Of a DNA stretch of 64,000 nt, positions 25,901 to 37,470 are shown piece by piece (the first letter of the stretch is position 1; each line of letters opens with the position of its first letter). The translations under genes and the position numbers were made by a program. The stretch is from the NCBI GenBank assembly GCA_030248215.1, contig JASANG010001971.1, positions 1 through 64,000 of the forward strand, in the 5' to 3' direction. The notes beneath the pieces are model-generated. The model saw only the letters and a list, made by a program, of their open reading frames with translations. It was not told the DNA's origin and did not search any database. The DNA comes from Enoplolaimus lenunculus. Taxonomy: Eukaryota; Nematoda; Enoplea; Enoplida; Thoracostomopsidae.

Positions 25901-28900
25901 TTTACCAGAATTGAAAATTGTCGCTATTAGATTGGTAAACCATTTTAATTTGAAAATCAAATGCAACGGCTTCTTCAAATGCGTAACAAGGTCCGAAATC
26001 TTAGTTCGCTAGTAGCTAAAAATATATGTTGAAGTAATATTTCAATTTAAGAATTAAATCTGGTGATAAATGCCACATATCTCTTCGCGCCAGCGGTTAA
26101 AATAATATTCTTGAAACTATTGGCTCATTCCACGTGCACAAAAGCTGCAACAGTGCAATTTGGGTGACATCTTCTATCACAACTTACCATTGGAGAGCCA
26201 AAAGGCACGAACCCTGTGACGAAATACAAAACAAAATGTGGGACATAGAATATGTCTGAAGTCCGTAATCTCACCCTCAATTCCAAGTCAAAATACGAAC
26301 TTGCTGCTATACCCTTTATGATTACCTACATAGTAAATATTCTAAGCAACAGATAACTACGTAGCTTCACATACACACAGCTTATGTACATTATTACGAA
26401 AAACCCCTTATGCAATATGTAGCATTGAATGTCACTTTGAATAATCTAAACGACTAAATTTGTTGATATATTTGGGTCATTTCCGCATAAGAAACCACTT
26501 GAGCATATAAAACCAACAGTTTAGCAGAAAATGTGATGATACAAGTTTTGACACACCGTAAATCGTACAGCACTGGTTTAAGCATTCATGTGTACCTTTA
26601 CAAATTTAACTGAGTATAATATATGAGTATTGTATAAATATAACTCAAAAGATTAAATAAAATTGAAGTCGTAGAGTTCAGTGAACTGCAAACATACCTG
26701 ACATTCGAAATGGCATAAATATTTTTTCACCAGTGTCGGGATGAATCATAGCCTGCAAATGAGCGAGTATGATCAGTTTTTTATCACTTAGGTGCAAGTA
26801 GATTGGAAGCCTTAAAGATATTGTTTTACTTGCATTATTTAATATTGTCTTAATTTTGTTTCACAGTCGTTAATAAAGGGTGGTTGCAACCCCCTGTAAA
26901 TACCTTTGGAGCAGCCCTTACTTACATGCAAGAAATTTGTGGTAAAATAAAAGTTTATAGACATCACTGGGATTGCATACCTCGGGAACGGTAGAGGGAT
27001 TGCACGAAAATGAAGCCATTGACGATTTCTGGGTTCTCGCAGTTTTCGACTTATATAATCCTTTGTTTTTGTGTATGAGGGTTGGTTTTTTGCACAAAAA
27101 ATGAATAGACCGTTAAAATCGTTTTTATTGCATACAGTACAGAGCTGTCATATACCTCAATAAAACAACAAATCAATCCTATTTGCAGATTTTTTGCCAA
27201 ACTTTACAAGTTTGTGGTCACCTTAGCTGTCATATACCTAAAAAAGTGTATATGTCAGCTAAGGTGACCACAAACTTGTAAAGTCCGGCAAAAAATCTGT
27301 AAACAGGATTTGTAGTTTTAATGATAACTGAAAAATGAACAGAAGTTAGGTATGTGGAAGTCCGGTTTGATTATGAAACGTTTTGTATAGCATACTTTTT
27401 AGCACCGTAGGACTGCTGGAGCGATAGAAGACATCACTCTACTCACCCTGCGTTTGCTCCTGAGGAGCCACCGTAGCATTAGTGAAGTCCATTGAATTAA
27501 CAACCTCTAAACATGTGTGTCCCTGATCTTTCCAGAAGTTTACGAGAGGCATGTATTCACGTAATCCTCGTACTGGCAAATGCAAAGGGGGAACCAAGAT
27601 TTTGTATTTAATGGTTTAGCACAAAAATGGCGTATGGTCTCTGGATCACGTAGCTTGCGAGCGCTTCCGATATACGTCGTGCGGTCGCTGTTTTACAGTT
27701 TCCTTATCCACCACGGATTCCTCTGCAGTAAATCAGCTTTCCAGATGACGGGAGCGTGTGAAAAATCAATTTCTCACGGTTTCCGCGATGTTTGACGCTG
27801 TTTTGCGAGTGTTTTACAGAGATTATAATAAGAAGATTTTCAGTTTGTTTTTCCAATGCACAACCCTGTTGCGTATTGTGATATTATGAAAGTGAGGTTA
27901 ACAACTAAAATTAAGGTAATGTAGTGTTAACAGTGGCAACTACGGATCGACGGATATTAATTTCATCGGATAACGGAACCGAAGAGCAAATTTTTACCAT
28001 AACGGCAACCGCATGTAACCGGATACAGCATCTAAATTTGCGCATTGTAGGTAGTATTTGAGTCGTGCAAAAGTATTTGTTTTCTAAATCGAAATTAATT
28101 TTTAGCTTAGATTTTTATTTTGATTCGCTGATTGCTGATGTCACATAAAATTGCAACATTTACAACTTATATATACCTGTTTAATTTTTTGAGCTTTCCA
28201 CAATTCTGCATCAGAGACCCCAGACGGCAATGTATTAGCTTTGAACTGATTTAATAGCTCCAGACTTTTATCAAGTTTAGCCTGAAAGACATCTTATTAT
28301 TAAAAATGAAACACCCACACACGTATTTTGGGCAAGGTTCCAGCGCAGAAGCAAAATATGTTTTAACACTACATAATAGATAAATCGGTCTACAAAAAAA
28401 TTTGTATAAATAGATACGACTAGTACTCTAATTTTATAAGTACCATCAATGTTTTGTTTATAGTTTGAGATGATATGTAAGTGTCTAAAACTTTAGCCAC
28501 AAGGATAATTGCACATTAGTGCAATGCTGCTACTAGTAACGATTAGTATGCAAGCATTATTTGTGCATGGTGAGAATTTTGTTGTAAGTTTCCAACTCAA
28601 GCCATTGGGTAAATTTCTCCCATATAACACAACAGAGTTAACAAGACAGATTACTTGAAAAAACACATAAGGTGCGAACATACCTTAGACGTGAATAGTG
28701 TTGTCGGGTCAATGACTTCTAGGAAATGTAGCCATCTTCCCAAAAATGTTTCATGAAAAACAAATGGTAATGCATAGTCTAATGCACTTGAATATGGTTC
28801 GGATTCATATCTTGCGGATTCGCAACATTACTAATAGACATTGATTGAGAACAAACTAATTTGCCTTCGAAACACTTCTTTTCACAAATAAAATACAATG

Positions 28901-29043
28901 AAAATATAGAAGCCACGAAAATGCAACGACTACATGTTTGACATAATCCGCAGAATGAGCGCATTTTATACCTGACTAAAACGCGGCTGTCCAAGCGTAA
29001 ATGGTGGATAACGCGGAAATCCAAGTATAGTTCCACCGTCCAT
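19969..29043 (-). CDS. SFXN5: Sideroflexin, SFXN5 type (12 exons, complete)
   Basis: Exons: 29043-28972, 28752-28684, 28281-28177, 26752-26698, 25418-25393 (or 26213-26188), 23316-23206, 22773-22708, 22288-22198, 21760-21645, 21226-21141, 20932-20815, 20046-19969. Total 993 nt, 330 residues (human SFXN5 340), all in phase. Sideroflexins are multi-pass mitochondrial inner-membrane carriers; SFXN1 and SFXN3 carry serine, and citrate has been suggested for SFXN5. Family marks: [12 protein letters not shown] near the start, [67 protein letters not shown] and the terminal YNKGL. The N-terminus and [10 protein letters not shown] favour SFXN5 over SFXN1-4. Oddities: no AG before exon 2 (AT at 28754-28753); two alternative 26-nt fifth exons; an 87-bp tandem duplication over the exon 8 acceptor. 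Introns hold hairpin and MITE relics. Confidence 0.92.
20265..20335. repeat. tRNA-like SINE fragment
   Basis: tgtgtagctcagtggtttcgaac resembles a tRNA 5' half with A box, and gagtttaatcccg resembles a B box about 40 bases on. The anticodon arm does not fold cleanly, so this is not a working tRNA gene. Intronic in SFXN5. Confidence 0.4.
20392..20532. mobile_element. hAT-like MITE, TTAGGC-filled family, partial
   Basis: Contains gatcaggggcggacc, then gcgggactgcaatagattaggctt, degraded aggctt units and ttacggccctattgtattctagcc at the far end. It lies in SFXN5 intron 11. Smaller scraps of the same family occur at about 19890-19925, 21262-21340 and 22855-22895. Confidence 0.5.
22238..22411. repeat. 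Perfect 87-bp tandem duplication over SFXN5 exon 8 acceptor
   Basis: Units 22238-22324 and 22325-22411 read the same. Each holds the 3' part of intron 7, its acceptor, and the first 50 or so bases of exon 8. The upstream unit lacks a donor; reading on from its acceptor meets an in-frame stop at the copied acceptor, so the downstream acceptor at 22288 must be used for a full protein. Confidence 0.9.
25393..25418 (-). other. SFXN5: SFXN5 microexon 5b (26 nt)
   Basis: Completes GYVPFGSPL together with one base of exon 4. Flanked by a pyrimidine-rich acceptor (ccgtttttgcag) and donor gtaagc. It matches the conserved GYIPFGTPI of vertebrate SFXN5. Confidence 0.85.
26188..26213 (-). other. SFXN5: SFXN5 alternative microexon 5a (26 nt)
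   Basis: Completes GFVPFGSPM with one base of exon 4. The acceptor is ttttgtatttcgtcacag and the donor gtaagt. Same length and phase as exon 5b, 19 of 26 bases identical, 769 bp upstream of it in the transcript. Using both would break the frame, so they can only alternate. Confidence 0.75.
27166..27312. repeat. Long hairpin (arms about 65-70 bp)
   Basis: gcagattttttgccaaac..caccttagctgtcatatac on the left is mirrored by gtatatgtcagctaaggtg..cggcaaaaaatctgt on the right around a loop of about 10 bases. Arms are about 90% alike. It lies in SFXN5 intron 3 and has the form of a fold-back MITE. Confidence 0.75.
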
Positions 29044-29167
29044 CTAAATGAAATGATCTGCCACTGCCCACAAATTTTTTCCCTTTGAAAATTTTAAACT
29101 ATGTATTAATGCATTCGACTTGTTGCATGCTACAAAGTGCTAATAATATTTGTAGTCTAGGTATGAA

Positions 29168-29256
29168 CTTAGAGCAGGACTTCAAACCTCTTCGCTAAGC
29201 AGGTGGAAAAGCCATCTTTAAGCGAACGTCTACCACTGCGCCACGTGGCCCGCCCA
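29168..29256 (-). repeat. tRNA-like SINE fragment
   Basis: On the minus strand ccacgtggcgcagtggtagac (A-box-like) is followed by gaggtttgaagtcctgc (B-box-like). The space between is too long and the arms too poor for a tRNA gene. Similar tRNA-like heads occur at 29940-30000 (plus) and 30180-30245 (minus, gtggctcagtaaatagc with aagttcaaaacc). Confidence 0.4.
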
Positions 29257-29331
29257 AGGTGCTCCAACTACTTTTATCGTCGACTATATAATATGTAAAT
29301 ATTCATGCTGCCATATGTGATATGCGGATAT

Positions 29332-29722
29332 CAGGGTGCAACCGGAATTACAATTTACCGGAACCGGAACCGGAATTTGAAAATTTTACCGGAACCGGAA
29401 AGTGAAAAACGCATTTCACCAAAAATTTCATTTTAATCTTATTTTTTGCTCTATTATTTGTGAAATAACCTTAGTCGAACATAGGTATTTATTTTATTTG
29501 TTGTATTTTAGATTTTCATCATCGACTGAAGTGAAATCCACCATCAATGGCTTATATTCGGAGTACAAGTGGCTTTCAAAAGAAATTCTTAAAAATTAGC
29601 AAAGTTAAGAAAACGGCCAAATTATAATACCGGAATTTTTAAATCCGGTAAAAATTTACCGGAACCGGAACCGGAAGGTGAAAAAATGCCGGAACCGGAA
29701 CCGGAATTCCGGTTGCACCCTG
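29332..29722. mobile_element. Intact hAT-like MITE (391 bp) with perfect 8-bp target duplication
   Basis: It starts cagggtgcaaccggaattac and ends with the inverted gaattccggttgcaccctg. Both flanks are gcggatat (29324-29331 and 29723-29730). Eight-base duplications with CAGGG-type ends are typical of the hAT superfamily. The ends are stacked ccggaa repeats; the middle is AT-rich with no coding capacity. Confidence 0.9.
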
Positions 29723-30802
29723 GCGGATATATGGAGCCATGGAATCAGGTAAAAACCCATGCTGAGGCTGCACATAGCTAAAAAGCTGATGCATATGTAG
29801 CGCCTGCATATGCAAAGAAGAACCAATATACATAAGTGTAATGTTGTGATTCGTATAAGGTTTCAACCGAACTGTATTACGGACAGACACCGAATACCTT
29901 TCAAATCCGACAAAAAACCTGAAAACTCAGCAGCTGAGTGAAGCAAGTAGCTCACTGGTAGCGCATTGGACTGTCCCTCGTTTTCAACTGCAACAACCCT
30001 TAATTAAAAGCCGTCTGTCGGGTGGGGCCCCAGTGTGTACTCTGTGCCACCCTGGTGTCCACCCTAGACATCTCGAGCTACTAGCTATCTCGTTACCTTT
30101 GCGTGTGTGATAAGTTTGGTAGACTATGGTACGACGGTTTTCAGTTCTGAATGCTCAGCAGCTGGAAATGAGGAACGTTCCCAGGTTTTGAACTTGGTCG
30201 ACAGATTATCAGTCCAACGTGCTATTTACTGAGCCACGCCGCCTGACAATCAACAGCTGAGTTTTTCTGTTTTGATGCCTTAACCTCAACATACACATGC
30301 ATCTTGGTTCTTCAATGTTTCTACCGCTTCAACTCAGTGCACGTAACATTAATAGTAATGGAAAAGCGGGTCATATATGGATTCGAATTAGTGATTTTCT
30401 GCATGTCAGGCAGTCGCTGTTACAACTGCACCTCGTAGCCCGTCGACTATATATTTCGACCATCTTCTTCTGGCAAGCATATTGCATAATGTGCATTTCA
30501 TATATTGCATATGCACCAAGACAGACATGTCTCACATTCTCTCAATACATGCCCCAATTCTCACCAAGGTCGTCCCTTGACCGTCCACCCTATATTCGAC
30601 TGGACACCGTAATCATAGCGCGTCTATTTACTATTCGCCTTTACGGCGTAGCCCCATGTCAGTCTAGGTAGGAACCAGGACTTCAGTCCTAAGTATCCCA
30701 TCACGACATCCATGTCTCACAAGCTATACATTACGTTTTAACCAATCCACACGGGCAGCAACGCCCCTTTTAAAGATAGTAAACTGAAAACTTTTCGCTT
30801 AA

Positions 30803-31025
30803 CCCTTTATTACATGAATAGTATTCGAACTTCAGTTAATACTGGAGTGGGAGGCGTTACCATCACTTCTCAGCTATAGGAGCTTGACGCTCGAGCCCGA
30901 GGGGGCTCTCGCGTTTGTGGTGAGTACTATGTATACGTGTTGCAATTGTTAAACACTATGCGATATATATTTAGCGTATATATACTGCGCTGAGTTGCCT
31001 ATAGCCAACTCTATGTGAGAAGGGG
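30803..31025. mobile_element. piggyBac-like MITE
   Basis: Preceded by TTAA (30799-30802), it starts CCCTTTATTACATGAATAG, ends atgtgagaagggg and is followed by tcaa (one change from TTAA). It carries the gagcccgagggggctc hairpin shared with the copy at 7408. Confidence 0.7.
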
Positions 31026-32649
31026 TCAAGTCAGCCGAAAAGACTGGATATATTAGCCTCGCAAAAACAATTTAATTTACAGTTGCCGAAGCAAAAAATT
31101 TCTAAACTTTAAGCCTTTTGCTATTAAAGCCTAAAAGACTATTCAAGCCTATAGCCTAGGCCCATATTCTTAATGCGTATAGCACATATCATCAGTTTTA
31201 GCGATAGGTTTTCCAACTGACCAAGTGTTGCAATGGCCGATCTCAAAATTGGTACTGCAATAAGGCAAATCAAACGCAAACAATGCGCTGAAATCGAAAC
31301 TCACTATGTGCTGGTACCAAAGTTACAGGACGTATCGCCAACTGGTGATAGATGCTACTCACATTTGTGAATAAGGGCTCTAAAAGTCTAAGCGAAATTG
31401 GTCTATAACTTAAAACGGTACGCGCCTAGCTACGCGGGTCATGAGTGTTAAGTTAAAACTAATTGCTACGTTAAATTTGTGTTCTAGCCGTATTTATGAC
31501 TTGTATTTTGCTATTGTCCGTAGGTTGTAGTAAGCACTAAATAAGCAAAACTGTTGCTTCTGAATATATACATAGCTATGGAAAACAACGTAACTTTTTG
31601 GTATCGAAAATAGTAGCATAAACGCATTTCCAGCGCTTTATTTGCCAGTATGGTCGAGAAGAAATATACTTGTTTTGATATGAGAAAACCCACTACGTAT
31701 TGTGTTGGATTCGGATGGTATATCTGCGGCTTTGTGTGGTTCAGGATCTCTGATGCTAGCGTATTCGCCCGTCACCAACGGCACGGCGGGTTTTCAAGAT
31801 TTACTATGAAACGTATTTACAAGAACGGCACGGTTGAATTCTTACCAGCCGGTCCTTCGATCCACGTGGTTAAATCCAGGGCGAAAACCGCAAAACCGGG
31901 AAACTTTCAATTATATCGAAGAAATATACAAACTATCAATTCTCCAGTTATTCAGAAAAACGGTCCAACCAAAAACTCTACATCTAATCCAAAAACTGAT
32001 TGTATATAAAATCGGGCTAGTCGCCCACACACACCTAGTTTGCATATTTCATTCAATATTATTTATCTTTATTTTCCTTCTTTTCTTTCTTTTTGCTTTC
32101 GCTTGTCTTTTTTTGTTTTAACCTTTTGTTTCTTTTAGCCCTGATGCCACCATTTCTGCCGTAGCTATGTCGTTGTTCTTGCCGCATACCATATGTAATA
32201 ATTTCTCATAATATGTGTCTTGTTTTGTATTCTGTTGTGTTGTGATTTTCATTCATGTATTCATTATTCAGTATTGTTTTTGCTAAGTTACAAAGTGACA
32301 GATTAATTTCCGGAGTTATGTTTTCTCTGGATTCCAATTCGCAGCTTTAATTTGTGGCTGCATTTAACTCATCTCACATCGTTCTCTGGATGTTAATAAT
32401 ATCACGTGTACTCGTAAATTGCATTGACAGACAGACAGATAAAAGTTTATTCATCAAGACATGTATATCGCATAAGCTATTACGCACAGTATAAATGCAT
32501 ATTTAAAGGAATAAACTCTAATTAAGCAAAAAGGGGGTAGGTAACCTCACTTATACTTGCTTATCCTACGTTAAAGATTGCGGTCGAATGAAAGAAAACT
32601 GGTTAAGTTAGTGTGTTATTTCTATGTATTTCGTTCCTGTTACTTGTTG

Positions 32650-33990
32650 CTAAAATTCTGTATTAAACCTTAACCTGAGACATCGTCTTGCACTCTTAGC
32701 GTCAAGGCGACCTACTAAACGATTATCAGCAAACAAAATTTCCTTGTGTTGGAAGCTGTACCACGTTGGTGGTAATGCAGCCGGACCGCGAACATACGTA
32801 TGATCACTGCGTTCTGCAGGGTCGATATATGCGGCGAGCATTATATTTATCAAGTGCACGAGCAATTGACGAAGCTGATTGTTGAGCTTTGCGTTCCATG
32901 TCTAATAGTTCATCATTAATTTCAGACGGCTCGTCTGGTAATATTGGCGGTCGCGATCATGCATCAGCGTTAATATGATTCAGTCCTTTCTGAAAAACGA
33001 TTTCGTAGTCATATTCCTGAATTCGTAATGCAAATTTGGCCATTCATGTGGTCCATAAATTGAGTGAACGTCGTTTGTCAAGTATTTGAACTAATGCTGA
33101 ATGGTCAGTGATAGTGGTTGAGTAATTGTTTGCCAAGCCAATATGAACGAAACTGTGTTAGTGCTTTGACAACAGCGAGCGAGATACTCCTTTTCAGTGA
33201 TCACATAATGCGTTTCAGCGTCATTCTCGATGTCTGCTTCGTCCATCAGAACATAAAATAACCCGATCGCAAATCGAATGGCTCGTCAATGCGAGGTAAT
33301 GGAAAACTATTTTTTTCGTAATAGCGTTGAGCGATCGATAATCGATACATAGGCGATCTGTTCCATCTTTCTTCTTCGCCAAGACAATCTGTAACGCCCG
33401 AGGACTTTTCGATGGACGAATTACACCTTGATCAAGTATTTTTTAATACTTTTGCTGAGTGTTTCACGTTTTCCAAACGGCACTCGATAGATACGTTGTT
33501 GAATTAGTACATGTAGTTCGATATTGATCTTGTGTTTTACGTCAAGTCTTGTATGGTTAATTTGCTGATTTGATTTGGCAAAGAGATCGCGATTGTGTTA
33601 TGCAACATGAGCATCAGTAATTGTTTTTCGTAATCGTCCAGATCTATTTCGCCAAAATTGAGTTTACCTGGCAAGTCGATATCGGTTGTTTGTTGCAATT
33701 GATGCTTCAACTATTGACAAAAACGAGTGACTTGCTCAGCTCGTTGTTACCGCGTCATGTCGATTGACAACTGCGATTTCGACAGACGGTTTGCGGTCAT
33801 TTCTATCGATTTGATCATTATCTGACAGTGATTCGACATGCTGAAGTACTGTTTTGCGATCAAGTATAACTTGGTAAACGTCAACATCTTATGATAGTCG
33901 ACTCGTGCGCATCAAGTCGTGAAAGCGGCTCAGACTATCGTTTGGTGCCATTACTTGACCAATTTTAAAGTCTGTAGATACTACGCAATA
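32650..33990 (-). mobile_element. Broken Ty3/Gypsy-type LTR retrotransposon pol fossil
   Basis: On the minus strand, short stretches recall Ty3/Gypsy reverse transcriptase (near 33300-33420) and the RNase H and linker part that follows (near 32950-33220). It is broken in several places, roughly half a dozen or more, and lacks gag, clear LTRs and a complete integrase, so it is an old fragment. Its right edge is within about 180 bp of the Derlin start codon. Confidence 0.6.
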
Positions 33991-34166
33991 TATAGATTGT
34001 TTATTTTCCGCTGTTAGCCATCATATACGTAGTACGTACTATATATCGTAGCTCATGTTGATAGCTGTTTTTAAGTGCTCGGTTACGGGCAAGTAGCTAC
34101 CGAATCGATAAAGTGACTAACTAGCTTAGTTTTGTAAATTTTGCTTATTGTTAATAAATCAGTAAC

Positions 34167-36683
34167 ATGGCAGATATCCAGCAAGAGTACATGCAGATTC
34201 CTGTCATCACGCGAACATATACAACTGCATGTGTGTTGACAACACTAGCTGTCGTAAGTTTGTTTCGTTCAGGTTTGTTGTAAATATTTAGTTTCTCTTT
34301 CGCTTGCTGATATTTTACATGATTGTCCATCAAATCAGTTTGAACGTCGACGTTTGCACGCAGTTAAAATAACGTGAACATAATATATACGTAAGTAATA
34401 ATAATAATAACGCCGTTAAAGACAGCTTACGTGAAACGTATACAGGTGGCTATTTTCATAATCGTACTCGTACCTACGTTTTATTGCTAGAGCACCAATT
34501 TTATTTAGAAAACAAAATAGTTATGTTGTTTCACACAGCTGCGTTATGCGTTTTGCATTTTAAAGTTTTTGTTTTAGCAACTGGATGTTGTGACACCATT
34601 CCAGCTTTATTTCAATCCGATGTTGATATTTAAAGAGTTTCAGGTATGTATAATGCTTTTGAATCTTCGTAATGTGACATTTGTCGTGTGCTGGAAAGAC
34701 AGATTTAGCCCATATAAGCACAAACCAGTACAATCAGTCAAAAGCGATGACTAACAAATTCAAACTCAGAAATGTTAAGATCGGCGCAAATGTGTATTTG
34801 CTGAATCTAAAAGGAATGGTGTAGATTTCTGCCCTCTCCGTTCCTCTTTCCAATTTTGTAGAGGGACTTTCACCAGGTTGCATTTGAAACAATTGATGAG
34901 TCAGGCGATTTCACCCTGTTTAAACGGGTGTGGGGGTGTTTATTTCACCACTGCGGTAATTATTTAACGGCATTTTTTGGCTGAAAATGCAATCCGAAGT
35001 GGCGTATTCGTGTTCGTATTCTAGGTTTTCAGCTTTTTGTAAACACTTTAAGGGTATATATTACGCAATTAGAAGATATATGATGTTCTCTAAAAGTGGG
35101 GGCATCCACCGCAGGGCAGACCGGAAGTTACCAGGGAATGTCAAGTTTTGTAGTCCCTACCTGGAACGCTTTTAATACATTTCAGTTATGGCGCCTGTTA
35201 ACATCGTTTTGTTTTTTTTGGACAAATCGGATTCTCATTCTTTTTCAATATTATCTTCACGTATCGCTATTGTCGAATGCTTGAAGAAGGTTCATTTCGC
35301 AGCCGAACGGCGGATTTTGTTTTTATGTTTCTGTTTGGTGGCTCAATGATGGTTGTATGTTCGTTGTTTTATTTTATGTATTATTATGCATCCTTTACTA
35401 TGCTTTCTGAACTACAGCCACAGATTAAACGGGTTAACACGTGTGTACAATATTAAAATCGCCACTTACTAACCCATCCTTGTCTTAAATTTGTGTTTTA
35501 TATTTCCGGGTTGTTTATGTTTTGCTACTGTAAATATTTAGTTTGTGCTGTTTTGCTGGAGTTAAGTCGTTTTATTGTAGTAAAGTTCGAACAGTAATAC
35601 AAGACATGGTGTTGCAATGAAATATTGCCGTATATTATTGCATTTTAATAAGAATGCTACTACTGGTTAAAAATCAATGCTAACTACATGCTATTTTCAG
35701 TTTATGGCATTATTTGTTCACATGGTTTTTCTCGGTCACGCGTTCACGATGATGCTTGTGTACGTTTGGAGTCGACGTAATCCGTACATTCGAATGAACT
35801 TTTTTGGACTTCTCAATTTTCAAGCCCCGTACTTGCCGCTAATTTTGCTTGCGTTTTCGGTTTTGTTAGGCAACGCTGTGATAATTGATTTTATGGGTAA
35901 GCGGCGACTATGATATATAGATTGATTATACGACTGACAGTTAAGCAACAATATTCGAATCCAAATGGAATTGGAATTTGTCCGTTGAATTTGAACAATA
36001 AAATTATATCGGTAGTGGAATAATCTAGTATTTTGTTTGAATGGTTTGTGGAAAAATGTTGATTTTGGTCGATTTGACGGTATGAATTATTGAGTGTTAA
36101 AGGTGAATTTAGATTTAACATGAAACGTATTTTATATTGAGACATTGTATTTTAGGAATTGCTGTCGGCCATTTTTATTACTTTTTGGAAGATGTATTTC
36201 CTCATCAACCAGGTGGCTTTAAAGTGCTTCAGACTCCGGCAATACTGTATGTTTTGTTGGTGTAAAGTACATTTTCGTGTAAAATTCATCGTTTATTGAA
36301 ATTAGAGTCCGAATGGAAATGGTGCATTCTTAGTAGACATTAAGGCGAACTTCAGCCGAAAATTTATAGTATTGTAAAAAGCTAGAACTGTGTTGTTCAA
36401 TTTGGCACGTATCTCTAAATTAATCACATTTTACCGAAATGACAGATGCCATGCAAAACTTGATAGATTGGTTTGTTAGAATGCGATAAAGACTTTTTCG
36501 TATAGTATATTTTACGTAAGCTGTTGAAAAGTGAATGCTAATTTCTGGACCTGCTTGCTAGATTAAAGCAACTATTTTGTTTGTTTTAGCAAGCGACTAA
36601 TCGAAGGCCCACCGGAAGAACAAGGCTACGAGCCATTGCCTGAAGACCAACAGCCAGGGGGGTTTAACTGGGGCGAACAGTAA
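34167..36683 (+). CDS. DERL2: Derlin-2-like ER-associated degradation protein (6 exons)
   Basis: Exons: 34167-34253, 34578-34643, 35186-35354, 35701-35896, 36156-36246, 36590-36683. Derlins are rhomboid-like ER membrane proteins that help move misfolded proteins out for p97/VCP and proteasome degradation. The product aligns with vertebrate Derlin-2 almost throughout: [41 protein letters not shown], the block [11 protein letters not shown] + [13 protein letters not shown], then [16 protein letters not shown] and the end PGGFNWGEQ, which corresponds to the p97-binding SHP region. Expected length 233 residues (human 239). Exon 3 is 169 nt where 168 is needed: the T-run at 35212-35219 has one T too many, after which the family sequence continues in the next frame. 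This looks like a homopolymer error rather than a pseudogene, because splice sites and all other exons are intact. Confidence 0.9.
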
Positions 36684-36810
36684 CAGTGGCGCAGTTTGGT
36701 GTAATTTTTACGATGGCATTGTTGTTCTATTTCGAATGACATGGCTTGCAGTCGGACTGGACTATCCGTATTATGACAATGCTGGAAGTTGTGATGTGCG
36801 TGACTTTGAG

Positions 36811-36816
36811 ATTAAA
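36811..36816 (+). terminator. Polyadenylation signal ATTAAA for Derlin
   Basis: ATTAAA, the commonest variant of AATAAA, lies 128 nt past the Derlin stop codon. Confidence 0.4.
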
Positions 36817-37390
36817 TAATACAGTAGGCGTTTTAATTCTAGACGCCGGGTAATTGCCTACCTTATTTAGATTTGGTTACTTGTCAAAGTTTTTCCCGTA
36901 AAAATCGATGTCCGTTTCCCGTAAAAATCGATGTCCGTTTCCGTTATAGAAATACTGGAAATCCCACTATTATTATGCTTAAAAGTAGTTACAAATCACG
37001 TGTATACCTCACAGTTTTTCATTACAGATGTGCTGAAATTGTTCTATGTTAAATAATAATTACGAAATTTATCAAAAATCGTAAAAACTTGGTGCACCCG
37101 CTATTTTTTCTTAATAATTTTAGAAAGCCAAATTTGCATGCCTCAATCAACAACCATTTTCTTTATTTTGATTATTATCCGTTTCCGTTATTTTTACTAT
37201 CCCTTTAACCCTAATTAAAGGTAATTGTTTCTGTTAACCACACCGTGCGTTCAGACAGCAGCTACAGTAAAATTTGATGAAGAGCTTTGTATTATAAGTT
37301 GTATTTCATTATATTAACATAAAAGTCACAAATTTCATCTTCCAGTTACATTAATAGTGACTATCCGTCATTGATTTCGTAGGTATTTAT

Positions 37391-37470
37391 CAGGGTGTAA
37401 CCGGATATCCGTTTTCCGTTATTTTGAGCACTATCCGTTTCCGTTATTTTTACTATCGGTGTACACCCTG
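37391..37470. mobile_element. 80-bp hAT-like MITE with perfect 8-bp target duplication
   Basis: It starts cagggtgtaaccggatatcc and ends cggtgtacaccctg, with gtatttat on both sides (37383-37390, 37471-37478). It is almost only the two inverted ends. Confidence 0.9.

Larger units (their letters stand above)
29044..34166. other. Intergenic stretch between SFXN5 and Derlin
   Basis: The two genes point away from each other, so both promoters must lie here. The stretch contains tRNA-like SINE pieces, one intact hAT-like MITE, one piggyBac-like MITE and a broken Ty3/Gypsy fossil, each listed separately. The part at 31040-32640 shows short open frames on both strands but no exon I can recognise. Confidence 0.55.

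Noticed and set aside
31650-32121. Plus-strand open frames of 119 and 95 codons
   Set aside because: They overlap each other in different frames, run into T-rich low-complexity sequence and resemble no protein.
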